From Mya arenaria (Eukaryota; Mollusca; Bivalvia; Myida; Myidae): a stretch of DNA of 64,000 nt. Each line of letters begins with the position of its first letter. The stretch's first letter is position 1. The translations under genes were made by a program, and so were the position numbers. The notes under the pieces were generated by a model, which did no database searches, was not told the origin of the DNA, and was given only the letters and a program-made list of their open reading frames with translations. The stretch spans positions 19,329,945 through 19,393,944 of the forward strand of contig NC_069129.1 in the NCBI RefSeq assembly GCF_026914265.1, read 5' to 3'. Of the stretch, positions 47,727 to 59,135 are shown piece by piece.

Positions 47727-48547
47727 GTCTGCATCAATAAAAGTGACTTTTACATTTTACCTAAGCTTTTTTTCATGCCTGTTATGCTTGTAAATACATG
47801 TAAACTTTGAGTGTATAAATATTCAAAACATGGATAAAATTCTGAAACGGAATGAAAAGATACCCATGAGATCATTTTATTTTACTTATATATTCCCTTC
47901 TAGGCCATCAATTTAAATGTAAAAAATATAAATTTTAGGTGCAGAGTCATGTTCCTTAGATGCAACCGTCCACTACAGCTGGGACAGCAGGTTCATATTC
48001 CACACATGATATCCGACATGTTAGTTGATTTTTTTCTATCAAGTACAATCAAATAATCAAATGGATTTTTTTTACTAAATTTAGCAACTTATTGCTAGAG
48101 ATAATCATTTTTAAAAAGATTTATTGTGGAGTAATTTGCATGATGTATCATACTTGTGAGTGCCTAAGGTTTACTGCAGTAAATGTATGTTTCTACTTAA
48201 ATGGCTTCATAGTGTATAAATGTAAAGTGTTTATGTTAGAATTCTTTTTACATGATTTAGAATTGAATCTTTTAATATTTAGAAAAAAATGCTGGTTCTA
48301 ATTACCAGATACTTGGTCAAATTCAATGCTTTTATCTACTGCAGGTTAGACCCCTGTATTTCAAAACTGCCAGGAGATGTGAGGTATATTGGAGTTTGCT
48401 GTGAAGGATCTGGTAAGCTAATTTATTGATGACTCACTACTTATATATAAATCTGAATTCATTTTTTCTAACGAGCCTGGGATTGTAAGAGTAAGGAAGT
48501 TTGTTGATGCCCCTGAGGAGAAAATTAACATACTGAAAACCTGCCAA

Positions 48548-49063
48548 GTGGATATTGGTGTTCTGCCAGAGCAGATCTTTGGTGAGGGAATATGTGCTGA
48601 AAGGCAATGGTACTTGCATGATGTAATTAGAGACTTTTGCAGATCGGATAATGCTAAAAACACAACATGCCCATTGCCATTAGTTGCAAAAGAAGGCTAT
48701 TCAAAGGCCAAAAAACTAAAGTTGAGAACACTTTCTCTGTGTGTTTCAGCAAAAAGTTGTAGTTTATTTCTTCTTAAATGTAAGGTTGCTCCACAGTCCG
48801 GACATACTATACCTAGGCTTGAGCTTTGTGCTGCCGTGATGGCTGTGGAAATAGCTGAGACAGTATCCGAGCAGATTGGCGTTGCCATAGAGAAGATGAA
48901 GTTTTACACAGATAGTCGTGTTGTACTTGGTTATCTTAACAACAAGGTAAGACGGTTCTACATCTACGTGCAGAATCGCATTTCCCGAATACTCAAGTCA
49001 ACAGCTCGAGAACAATGGCACTATGTTTCCACGGATGACAATCCAGCCGATCAAGGAACATGA
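48548..49063 (+). other. Fusion frame: gene last exon joined to BEL RNase H fragment
   Basis: The last-exon sequence of the DUF7869-like gene (ERQWYLHDVIRDFC ... SAKSCSLFL) runs in frame into a BEL RNase H fragment (KCKVAPQSGHTIPRLEL). It is a by-product of the 4.5-kb duplication joint at 48773-48775, which has a couple of filler bases. No evidence of expression. Confidence 0.7.
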
Positions 49064-49198
49064 CCTATTCCGACTGATCAGCTACAGCACAGCAAGTGGA
49101 TAAATGGCCCAGAATTTCAAAAAAGTTCAGAGCTACAGATCAACACAGATACATATGAGCTACAAGCTGAAGAAGAAGACCGAGAAATTAGACCACTA

Positions 49199-50749
49199 GT
49201 GCAGTGCATGAAGACAGAAACAAGCACAATTCAGAGTCTTGGCCTAAACCGATTTGAAGGCGTCAAGAGCTGGGAACTCATGATCAAAGTGATCGCTTTA
49301 CTCAAAGGCAAGGCACGCTGTCGAAAGAACGAGTCGGACATTAGTCGAGCTGATTTACTCTTGGAATCGGAAAGGATAATTCTCAGAGAAGTACAGAGGG
49401 AAGCGTTTTTCCCCGAGCTGGAGTGCATAGCTTCAAGTCAGAAGCTACCCAGAATCAGTGCTATACAGAAGCTCAATCCCTTCATAGATGAACATGGTTT
49501 ATTAAGAGTTGGTGGTAGACTGCAACATGCCAGTGAGCTTAGTACAAGGGAGAAGCATCCAGTTATTCTGCCAAAAGGACATTTTGTGAGCAGACTGGTC
49601 ACCTTGAACTACCATGGAAAGGTTCTACACCAAGGATGCAACTTCACCGAAGGTGCTATCAGATCTGGAGGCTTCTGGGTAATCGGTGTAAAGCGGCTAG
49701 TGCGTAGTATCATTCATGAGTGTTTTAAGTGCAAGAAACTTCGCGGCAAAGCAGAGTCTCAGATCATGTCAGATTTACCAGAGGATAGACTATCACCAGG
49801 TGCACCTTTCTCATCCGTAGGAGTTGACGTGTTCGGGCCATGGAACGTCATTGCGCGACGTTCTCGTGGTGGAATGGCTCATAACAAACGATGGGCCGTA
49901 CTGTACACTTGTTTGACTACACGAGCAATACATATAGAGGTGATAGAAGAACTCAGCACTTCATCGTTTATAAACGCGACGCGTCGGTTCATCGCGCTTA
50001 GGGGACCAGTGCGCTTATTCCGCTCTGACAGAGGAACAAACTTTGTCGGGGCAACTGACTGTATGAAAATTGACGCGATCAATGTGGAGGATGCAACCGC
50101 TAAGAAGTTTATGGATTCTAACCGAACTGTGTGGCTGTTCAACTCGCCACACTCATCTCACATGGGTGGGGTGTGGGAAAGACTTATTGGAGTTGTACGT
50201 CGAATCCTAGAGTCCATGTTTGCAGATATTCGCGGCGATATTACTCATGAAGTGCTGACAACATTTATGGCCGAAGTCTCTTCCATTGTTAATTCGCGTC
50301 CGCTAGTCGCAGTGTCCGCTGATCCAGAATGTCCAACAGTGTTAAGTCCAGCAATGCTTCTTACACAGAAGCCCGCCGAAGAAGGACAATATCTTAGTGA
50401 AATCAGTGTGAAAGACATGTATAAAGCACAATGGCGTCGTGTTCAGTGTTTGTCTGATATGTTTTGGAAACGTTGGAGAACTGAGTTTCTCCAGACACTT
50501 CAACAGCGTAAAAGGTGGCCTACGAAACAGAGAGATCTACGCGTTGGTGATGTTGTTTTAATGATTGAAGATGACTCTCAGCGAAATAACTGGCCAATGG
50601 GTGTTATCACAGAACTATTTCCGAGCCAAGACGGACACATTAGAAAAGTGATGGTCAAAGTCAGTCGCCCTGGCGACTCAGAACTTAGATCCTATGTGAG
50701 GCCTGTGAATAAACTTGTGACACTCATCGAGTGTGAAGACCAGTGCTAA
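49199..50749 (+). CDS. BEL/Pao integrase region, duplicated copy
   Basis: 516 codons, near-identical to the upstream copy, with the HHCC finger, FRSDRGTNFVGA and SSHMGGVWERLIG. It lies in the 5'-truncated duplicate and so has no RT of its own upstream. Confidence 0.85.
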   Translation: MQCMKTETSTIQSLGLNRFEGVKSWELMIKVIALLKGKARCRKNESDISRADLLLESERIILREVQREAFFPELECIASSQKLPRISAIQKLNPFIDEHGLLRVGGRLQHASELSTREKHPVILPKGHFVSRLVTLNYHGKVLHQGCNFTEGAIRSGGFWVIGVKRLVRSIIHECFKCKKLRGKAESQIMSDLPEDRLSPGAPFSSVGVDVFGPWNVIARRSRGGMAHNKRWAVLYTCLTTRAIHIEVIEELSTSSFINATRRFIALRGPVRLFRSDRGTNFVGATDCMKIDAINVEDATAKKFMDSNRTVWLFNSPHSSHMGGVWERLIGVVRRILESMFADIRGDITHEVLTTFMAEVSSIVNSRPLVAVSADPECPTVLSPAMLLTQKPAEEGQYLSEISVKDMYKAQWRRVQCLSDMFWKRWRTEFLQTLQQRKRWPTKQRDLRVGDVVLMIEDDSQRNNWPMGVITELFPSQDGHIRKVMVKVSRPGDSELRSYVRPVNKLVTLIECEDQC

Positions 50750-51696
50750 ATGTTAGGCCGATCTCCAACGCGGTCAAGAGGGTGAGCGATAGAAATGTTC
50801 CGGATGCAGATTTCGCGAGTGCAAACTGGCAAGTGCGCCACATATACGCGTCCGAAATGGTGATTCTATTAAGTGAAGTGATAAGTCTAGTCATCAGTGT
50901 CAGTGCTACCTAAGTGCTTTAGTGTCAGTGTTGAACTCTTTACATAAGCTTGATTCTCTTATTTGCATTTTATTGTTTGTTTCATGCTAATTATACCCGT
51001 ATAGCATTAAGTTTTCTAAGAAATTTAATGTAGGCTGTGTCTAAACAATTTGGGGTTTTAAATTGGATCCAATATTATATGGGATCTAATCTGGGTCCAA
51101 CATGTTTCCTATAGCTTTCAGTATCTTGAGAATCTGTTGCTATATCGCAGAGAGTTAACACTTCTTTTTCGAGTGTTCAGTTTAATTCAATGTGTTATCG
51201 CAAGTTTCTACGCATACAAGTCAACGACAGAACTAAACCGCCTGCGTTGGCAATGGAGCAACGCATCCAGATATGCCGCCTTTTCCTGACCATGCCGTGC
51301 TAAAGCTACCTAAGACGTTCTGCTGTGAAAATTGCATCAGTTGCTTGTTGTCACGCTTTTATAGTTGGAGTCTGTGTTAGACTTTGCAATCGAGCTTATA
51401 TGACTGAGAACATTGGGGGTGTATCAATATCATAAACCAGTTGTTAACATTTTTTTTTTAAATGGGAATACTGTTTCATACTCTATAAATCTAGTTTAGC
51501 CTACTCTATGTTGTGATCATTCATTGAAATATCTACATAGTTATTTCGAAAAGCGATTACAATATATTTTGATCCTATTCAGAGGAAAGACTTATGAAAG
51601 GAAACTACACTGTTTGTAGAGATTTATTAGGTATATGTAGTATATATGTACATGTACATCTAAGTATTGTAGTGGTATTTCATACCAGGTGGGGAG

Positions 51697-52261
51697 TGTT
51701 GCGAAACAGAATGGGACGTTTTATCTTGTTTGAATACTCTTCTTTGTGAAGGTAAAATTTAGAGTTATTCAACCACGCCAAACTTTTGCGATACTTTAAA
51801 AGGCCATAAATGTAAGCATTTCTTTGATTTGCAATCCAATATATACGAATATGATGTAAATTTATATGTTTCTTTATGGGTAGACACGGAAATTTGCAGT
51901 TCTTGTTGTATTTTTGCTGCTTGCTTGAAATTAGATTCGTCCTAGTATGTTTCGTAACAGAATGTAATATTCGCATCCCCGGCTTTTCGTTCGGGATTCA
52001 TTTTTTGTCGATTCGTCCTAGATGCCTTTCGTACTATTGTGTTAAACGTGTATTACAGTGGGTTACTTGGCTATTTAATGTAAATTGGATTATTACTGAT
52101 TGTATTAAGCTTCGGGCATTTGGGATTTTGCGCCCTGATTGTGTGTCTTGAATAAGTTATCGGGCATTATAGTAAATGCGCCCTTTTTTCTATTTTAAGC
52201 TTTACGACAATAAACATCGGACCAACCACAGTCTTGCCTTCACATTCCTCGTCCGGTTACA
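51697..52261 (+). repeat. LTR in the duplicated unit
   Basis: 565 bp copy of the 3' LTR. It is followed by GTCTGCATCAATAAAAG exactly as at 47727, so the flank was copied with it. Confidence 0.9.
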
Positions 52262-53342
52262 GTCTGCATCAATAAAAGTGACTTTTACATTTTACCTAAG
52301 CTTTTTTTCATGCCTGTTATGCTTGTAAATACATGTAAACTTTGAGTGTATAAATATTCAAAACATGGATAAAATTCTGAAACGGAATGAAAAGATACCC
52401 ATGAGATCATTTTATTTTACTTATATATTCCCTTCTAGGCCATCAATTTAAATGTAAAAATTATAAATTTTAGGTGCAGAGTCATGTTCCTTAGATGCAA
52501 CCGTCCACTACAGCTGGGACAGCAGGTTCATATTCCACACATGATATCCGACATGTTAGTTGATTTTTTTCTATCAAGTACAATCAAATAATCAAATGGA
52601 TTTTGTTTACTAAATTTAGCAACTTATTGCTAGAGATAATCATTTTTAAAAAGATTTATTGTGGAGTAATTTGCATGATGTATCATACTTGTGAGTGCCT
52701 AAGGTTTACTGCAGTAAATGTATGTTTCTACTTAAATGGCTTCATAGTGTATAAATGTAAAGTGTTTATGTTAGAATTCTTTTTACATGATTTAGAATTG
52801 AATCTTTTAATATTTAGAAAAAAATGCTGGTTCTAATTACCAGATACTTGGTCAAATTCAATGCTTTTATCTACTGCAGGTTAGACCCCTGTATTTCAAA
52901 ACTGCCAGGAGATGTGAGGTATATTGGAGTTTGCTGTGAAGGATCTGGTAAGCTAATTTATTGATGACTCACTACTTATATATAAATCTGAATTCATATT
53001 TTTACAGTTTTGAATTGCAATGTGTTCTCTGTCATTATAAGATGTCCTGACATCAAATGTTAAATATTGAGAATTGAATGAGCACTTTTTAGCAATAAAT
53101 GTTTTACTTCATTCAAACAAACTGATTAAGAATGTAACATTTCCATTGGTTAATAGCCATCATGTACATCTCAAAATCTGGAATTGGATGTGTATCTGAA
53201 CATTTATTTGGTAAATGTTAGTTATGAGAAATGTTTTAAATGTTTTTGTATTAATGTTGAATGCTGGTGCTGTTAAATTTTGCTTCTGTTGCTGATGATG
53301 GTGATGATTAAGAATAGTGATAAGACGGATAAATATTTTTCA

Positions 53343-53538
53343 GAGAAACAGGTGTTTTACCTTGGTGATGAGGGTGTTGCCCCAGGCAAAGTAGCAAACA
53401 CAGTTGTCAGCTTCCTCCACCATTACCTTGAAAACTACGGCCTGGGTGAGGCACATGCTCAGTTTCACTTTGACAATTGCCAAGGACAAAACAAAAATAA
53501 TGCAGTTCTTGGTAATGCTGTGTGGAGAACATTGACAG
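53343..53538 (+). CDS. DUF7869-like exon with HFDNCQGQNKNN motif
   Basis: Acceptor TTTTTCAG before 53344 and donor GACAG|GTGAGA after 53538. It encodes VFYLGDEGVAPGKVANTVVS, HHYLENYGLGEAHAQ and the conserved HFDNCQGQNKNN, whose Asp is a candidate catalytic residue of a DDE-like fold (inference). Missing from the upstream duplication unit. Confidence 0.7.
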
Positions 53539-53772
53539 GTGAGAGTTGTTGTGTTTTAATGAAAAAAAAAATATGTTTCATGATGTAAACTAAATTATGT
53601 TATTGCTTTATAATTATCTCATAAGGTTTTCAGTAACACTATAGATGGGTGAAACAGATGTATAGCTTTAAAAGCTTTTGAATTGTTGTACTTTAAAAAT
53701 AAACAATAGATATAATTCAGTGTTTAATTTGAAATAAAGAGATCTTATTAACAATTAACTATTCTATTCCAG

Positions 53773-53888
53773 GAGGGCATAAGACAATCCAGTACTCACT
53801 GATGCTAGCCGACACCAAAATTGTATGCGACTGGCATTTTGGATTTTGGAAAAACAGATGGAGACACATGGATGCAGAGACAGTTGAG
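53773..53888 (+). CDS. DUF7869-like exon with CDWHFGFWKNRW motif
   Basis: Acceptor TTCCAG, donor GAG|GTATTC. Reads GHKTIQYSLMLADTKIV, CDWHFGFWKNRWRHMD and AETVE. It directly follows the FDNC exon, as expected for the family, and leads into the last exon at 54350. Confidence 0.65.
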
Positions 53889-54349
53889 GTATTCAGTGAG
53901 TTTGATTTTTACCACACCAATATTTTAAAACAATTACAGACATTAATTACTTACATGTTTTAAGATTGATTGATTTCCTTCTTTTAAAAACAGTTATAAA
54001 CTAATACGAAGTGGCATGAAGAACATGGGATTTTTTATAGTTAATATTTGAAAATAATCATATATGACTTATGTTATATTAAATTGATTATTATGTAAAA
54101 TAAGTTCATTTATTATCATGTATATTTAGATATAATAGGTAATTAATAAATTCAATGATGTTATATACTTCATGCAGGCATTTTATAGTGCAAGAGTACT
54201 GCTTAGCACCTTAGTGCAATATCGCAATAACTGGAAATAGAAATAGAAGCAGATATTGAGTTCTTGCACCAAGGTGACAATATAATATGTCATATTGGAT
54301 CGTTTCTGTCTGAAATTCATTCACCATGTAATGCTTTTCTTCAATACAG

Positions 54350-54964
54350 GAGGTGGCTTTCACAGTAGCCATGTCATCCCGTAATGGCCACAGCATTCCA
54401 CATATTGTTGATGGCAACAGCAAACCAGTGTCGTTCTTTCACTGGAGCACCTTCTTCAAAGGCATTTTCAAACCATTGAAGAACATTTTGATATACCATT
54501 CGTTTGAGGTATCTTCTAACGAGCCTGGGATTGTAAGAGTAAGGAAGTTTGTTGATGCCCCTGAGGAGAAAATTAACATACTGAAAACCTGCCAAGTGGA
54601 TATTGGTGTTCTGCCAGAGCAGATCTTTGGTGAGGGAATATGTGCTGAAAGGCAATGGTACTTGCATGATGTAATTAGAGACTTTTGCAGATCGGATAAT
54701 GCTAAAAACACAACATGCCCATTGCCATTAGTTGCAAAAGAAGGCTATTCAAAGGCCAAAAAACTAAAGTTGAGAACACTTTCTCTGTGTGTTTCAGCAA
54801 AAAGTTGTAGTTTATTTCTTGCTACAAACAGATTGGCATGTATTTGTGCAAGTTTTATGTTTTCATTTACATTCAAAAAAAATCTTTCTTTGTGTTACAA
54901 TGATAAAATATTCATGATTTTAGGAATGCATGGTTTCCATGGCAACCAAAAGAAACACACTTGA
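54350..54964 (+). CDS. DUF7869-like last exon
   Basis: Acceptor TCAATACAG. Encodes EVAFTVAMSSRNGHSIPHIV, FFHWSTFFKGIFKPLK, EPGIVRVRKFVDAPEEKINI and the conserved EGICAERQWYLHDVIRDFC. The tail after about 54825 is hydrophobic and unlike the family, and may be read-through of non-coding DNA. A shortened copy lies at 48465-48772. Confidence 0.65.
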   Translation, partial: EVAFTVAMSSRNGHSIPHIVDGNSKPVSFFHWSTFFKGIFKPLKNILIYHSFEVSSNEPGIVRVRKFVDAPEEKINILKTCQVDIGVLPEQIFGEGICAERQWYLHDVIRDFCRSDNAKNTTCPLPLVAKEGYSKAKKLKLRTLSLCVSAKSCSLFLATNRLACICASFMFSFTFKKNLSLCYNDKIFMILGMHGFHGNQKKHT

Positions 54965-56165
54965 TTGATCATTGAATACTTATGTATAAACATACGTTTC
55001 AATTATGGGAATATCATTGAACAGTTGGCCATCTATAAGTTAAGTATAATGGCATTCATATTTTCTACATAACGGCAGTAAAATGTGCAAGTGTACATTA
55101 TAAGTCTACATGTTATTAGTTATACATTAATATAGTTTCAATGTTCCTTGCATGCATATGGTTGTTGTCAATTTTATCAAATAAGGCATGTGTCAATGCT
55201 TTTCTTGTAAATACATTTCATTCTGTGTCATCTTACAACTCCAAAAGAATGAAATGAGCAAAAAATGAATGATTCTAGGTATAAGTAAGTTGCTATGGTA
55301 ACCAAATATAACATGTCTTCTTGTTGATTTTAAAAATAATTGATTTCACCAGACAAGTTGGATCTTTTAAATTATTGCTTGTGTTAAAATAATATGTTTG
55401 TGTTTTGATTAATACAAGGATAAGCTGAAATACTTTTGAACAATTAACCTTGTTTAAGAAAAGTGGCAGATTTTCTTTTAAGGGTCTATGGAAAATTGCT
55501 GTAAACATTCTATTTTACTACATAGCTGGCTGAAATCTTAATGCTGTACTAAAATATTTCCTGCAAACATAATCTATCAAATTCAAATGTGATTTTATGT
55601 ATTTCAGCTGTTTTTGCGTTTATTTGGATAAATTTCTCGTAAAAGCATTGTAGTCATGGCAACCGTTTCTATGAAATGTACATGTGGTGTTATATTCTCC
55701 ATAAATGATGTAATTGATGTTATGATAATATTTCCACAGAAATAAAAATTGTTGTATTCAATTTTAATGGAATTCAGACTCTTAAAATCAAGGTAGTTGT
55801 ATTTACTTATGTTTCCATTTCCTTCATTTTTTTCGCCATTTTATAAAAATAGTGGTATTGCGAAATTTGTCCTCAATCAGTCAATTTTAAAGATATCAGC
55901 TTAAAACCTCAGGACTTTATTTCTGAAACATAGCACATTCAGAAAATGTAAAAACCTGAAAATGTCTTTTTTTCCCATTAGGACCCATTTTCGCAGACTT
56001 GGTGTTTATTATGTATACTTTATAACATTGAACATAAGCATCAGAGTCGGTCTTTACAATTTGATTATAATGTCCACGGCATCGGTTACACTACAATAAA
56101 ACAATACCTACTGTTTTTAAATATGGAAATTTTACTAAATATAACGTTTTTCGCCGTAAGTATTT
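54965..56165. other. Non-coding region
   Basis: AT-rich, with no coding sequence recognised. Confidence 0.5.

Positions 56166-56170
<5 letters not shown>

Positions 56171-56253
<83 letters not shown>
56171..56253. repeat. (TA)n microsatellite
   Basis: About 40 uninterrupted TA dinucleotides. Confidence 0.95.
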
Positions 56254-56256
<3 letters not shown>

Positions 56257-56309
56257 GTTCAGTAAAAAAACAAACTTTGTATAAAGTGACGGAGAGAAGG
56301 TTTTTATTT

Positions 56310-56545
56310 TAATGTGAAAATGCGAAAACCAAAGTGAGATCATTTGAAAATGCGTCTAGTGATGAGGCGAAGCGAAGCAGGCAACAATGCGAAAAAATGC
56401 GCAAATTGATGCGAAAATGCGCCGCATTATTACTTCGCTACACCATTTTCACTTTGTGCTTATATCTAACACTGCCAATCGGCACATTTCTAATTGTCAC
56501 CCCGCCATATGGCGTGTTTTTCGCATTGTCGCATTTCGCCGAGTG
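56310..56545. repeat. GCGAAAATGCG-rich low-complexity segment
   Basis: Repeated GCGAAAA / AAATGCG words (AATGCGAAAAAATGCGCAAA; TTTTTCGCATTGTCGCATTT), with the second half inverted relative to the first. Probably a small foldback repeat. The open frame across it (from 56334) is not convincing as a gene. Confidence 0.5.
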
Positions 56546-56639
56546 CATTAAGAGTTTATTTCATTATTTGACAGATCGTTTTGATGGTTTTGTTTATTTT
56601 CATTTCTTAATACCATAAAAGTAAATCATGTTTATCAAA

Positions 56640-57460
56640 TGAGTACAGCCATTTATATCAGATTACGACGGACGAGTGGAACTTAATTGTCAGACTGAAT
56701 TCAAGGGTGATGGTTTTGGGTAAACAGCACGTGTTAAGACATGTATTGTTCCTTTCATTGTCGATAACGTCACAGCACTCTTTAACGCTTGGTTGTGGCT
56801 ATCCATAGAAATCAAGAGCTGTTATAATAAGATCGTTATGCAGACAATATAAGGCGCGTTCTTCCGCAAATAACTACTACAAACTGACTACTCATGAAAA
56901 CGTTGCATAGACGTGTTTTTTCCTCTCACGGAAGTTGCAGTTGACAGTGTCAAGTCCATGCACCCCGATGACAAACTGAACGGAGAAATGACATGAACAA
57001 GTATTTTTTTCTTTTATGCTTTTCTGTAAATATGGTGTATTATCAATGAAATAACAGCTACTTTAAAATTCAATTGTTTACTTCTATTTTATCAAAACTG
57101 ACTAACTCAGTTTTCAACTACTAAATTATGTAAAAAAATAATTTGATCTTAAAAAAAAGACTGCATATTTTTGGAAATATCCACAACTTACTTTTATTAG
57201 GGAAATGGCAATAGCGTTTTTCAAAAGGTTTTGTTTGAAGCTGAATGCTACACTCGAACAGTCTTAATAAAGGGAGAAATGTCTGCTACTTAATTTCTAT
57301 GCCTGAAACATCTTGTATGACTTGAAAAATACACTTCAGTTGCCCGCAAACATGAAGTTTTAACTAAAAGAACGGAATATTTTATTCTCCTGCGTTTCAG
57401 TTTTTGAAAGGTATTCACTTCAAGTATTAAAATCATATAAATTTATCATTATTATTGTTG

Positions 57461-57526
<66 letters not shown>

Positions 57527-57848
57527 TAAAGATATTCAGATTCTGTCATCATTTTTTTATCCAATTTAATAATTAAATTATGATAGTTAATGTTTTAAAA
57601 AGAATACTCAAAAATTAAGAAGACGTTGGGGTTTTCATTCCAATGCTTTTCGTTTAAGAACATTTTTGAGCTGTTAAGTAAAAGCATTTAATTGAAAAAA
57701 AATAGCATCTCCGGCTGAGTTGGTCTCTACATTCTTGTGTCATATTCAATAACAAGGATGGAATCGTTATAATTTATCCGCATATTACTATTAGCACGGT
57801 TATGCTCTCCCCGATATATGGGTGGTACTGTAACAACATACTATTAGT
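56640..57848. other. Non-coding region with an (ATT)n microsatellite
   Basis: (ATT)n occupies about 57459-57527. No gene recognised. Confidence 0.6.
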
Positions 57849-58223
57849 TTAAAGCTGCAATCTCACAGATATACCATTTTTATAACTTTTTTTATTTTTT
57901 GTCTTGGAAAGAGCAAATTTTTGAATAAATATTTGGAAACCAATGATATAAGATTGCTGAAAAAAATCAGATTGTAGATTATCATATTTCCGTTCGAAAA
58001 TTAATGTTTTATGACTTAAACCGTAACTAACAGTTCAAGAAAAATGCATAAAACCTAAAAAAAAAAATAACTTAAGAATAAAAATCTGCGATCCAATTTT
58101 TTCAGCAGTCTTATATAACTGATTTCCATGGATTTTTCATGAATATTAGCAAAAAGTGGCTCGTTTCAAGACAAAAATTAAAAAAAGTTGTCAAAACGAT
58201 AAATCTGTGAGAGTGCAGCTTTA
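57849..58223. mobile_element. Foldback MITE, family F, copy 3
   Basis: Best-preserved copy. Starts TTTAAAGCTGCAATCTCACA and ends TCTGTGAGAGTGCAGCTTTA, with arms inverted over most of its length (CTTGGAAAGAGC ... GTTTCAAGAC; CCGTTCGAAAATT near the centre). Non-coding. Confidence 0.75.
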
Positions 58224-58830
58224 AGACAAAACAGTTTAAAGTATCTCATGTACAATTATGTACATTTCGGTATCTTGTATCATTGTTATATCAATTGTTA
58301 GGGTTTAGTGTGTATAGAATGAATATGTAGACATAACACCAAAAAGAAATAATACAAACAAGCTTTATTGGCCTTAAACCAAATCATTAACATCCGCATT
58401 TTGTTTGATAACGAACACAGTTACAATCTGCAATCCCGTTATCTATAATGTTTAAATAGTTATCTAGTTCAGGTTTAAATATTTGTAATCAGCAAACACT
58501 GCTCTATCAAAGATACCAAAAGTATTTGTGGTCACAGATATTATTATGTATTATACGACTATTGAAACGTCTTCTAACAGTTGTAAGCGGACTGTGCATG
58601 AGAATTTCGAGTACTCCCACTAGCCGATACATTGTATTTAGAAGGGCCATGATAATACTCTAATGTTTATCTGTCGGAAAATTATTTCTATATATATATG
58701 TATATATTTATAAATCTGTATTTATTTATTTATTAATGCATTAATTTGCTCACTAATGGTGTATCACGAAGCACCACCCGGAATTCTGCGCTCATCCGTA
58801 ACGCTGAGAAATATCAACCCTGACATCTTC

Positions 58831-59135
58831 TTTAAAGCTGCACTCTCAAATATTTACTATTTGTACAACTTTTTTTATTTTATTTTTTTTTGTCTTGGAG
58901 CGTGCCAATTTTTGCGTAAATATCTGCTAATCAATGAAATAAGACTGCTGACAAAATATCAGATCGCAGATTTTCATATTTCCGTTCGAAAACTCCTGTT
59001 TTATGGCTTAAGAAAAATGCATAAAACATCAATTTTTGAACTTAAATATAAAATCTGCGATCTAATATTTTGTCAGTAGACTAATTTAACTGGTTTTCAT
59101 TGATTTTCGCAAAAATTGGCTCGCTCCAGGACATG
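58831..59135. mobile_element. Foldback MITE, family F, copy 4
   Basis: Starts TTTAAAGCTGCACTCTCAAA, with GTCTTGGAGCGTGCC and an inverted GGCTCGCTCCAGGAC near its end. The extreme right terminus is lost. Confidence 0.7.

Larger units (their letters stand above)
44240..48772. repeat. Segmental duplication, upstream unit
   Basis: From BEL RNase H through the 3' LTR and 1.05 kb of flanking gene. It corresponds to 48775 onward at a constant offset of 4,535 bp, up to about 48455/52990, with fewer than about ten substitutions seen. In this unit 1.5 kb matching about 52997-54510 is missing, joining gene piece A directly to the last exon. Confidence 0.9.
48775..52261 (+). mobile_element. Duplicated 3' part of the BEL/Pao element
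   Basis: Starts abruptly within RNase H. It includes the whole integrase region (49199-50749), the 3' non-coding part and an LTR at 51697-52261. It has no 5' LTR, gag or RT and arose by DNA duplication, not by its own insertion, since its left joint is to the gene's last exon and not to a target duplication. Confidence 0.9.
35962..54964 (+). pseudogene. DUF7869-like multicopy gene, split by two mobile elements
   Basis: Coding pieces in order on plus. An acidic N-terminus lies at 35962-36231 (SEIEYSQSDSENDSS). A Cys-rich piece lies at about 36240-36470 (CKCKNLYGKPCSQVVD; TDELDLVIKSAMLCQRKNG). Piece 3 is about 39050-39400 (KKVEVCREIFCFAYNIGKEK; RTHGNTKRPPHNAITFEE; LPSDKSRADVHVEY). Pieces at 47940-48420 (QQVHIPHM; RPLYFKTARRC; GVCCEGS) recur at 52475-52955. 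Exon 53343-53538 holds HFDNCQGQNKNN; exon 53773-53888 holds CDWHFGFWKNRW. The last exon, 54350-54964, has EGICAERQWYLHDVIRDFC. Invariant acidic residues (FDNC, EGxxAERQWYL) suggest a DDE-like nuclease fold, but this is inference; the family name is from memory. Several frameshifts and two insertions make this copy non-functional. Confidence 0.6.

Noticed and set aside
54925-55675. Three CATGGCAAC / CTATGGTAACC words resembling RFX X-boxes, about 360 bp apart
   Set aside because: Each departs from the X-box consensus and there is no promoter or gene nearby to support regulation.
56334-56618. 94-residue frame with a hydrophobic tail
   Set aside because: It crosses a GCGAAAATGCG repeat and has no recognisable domain or splice support.
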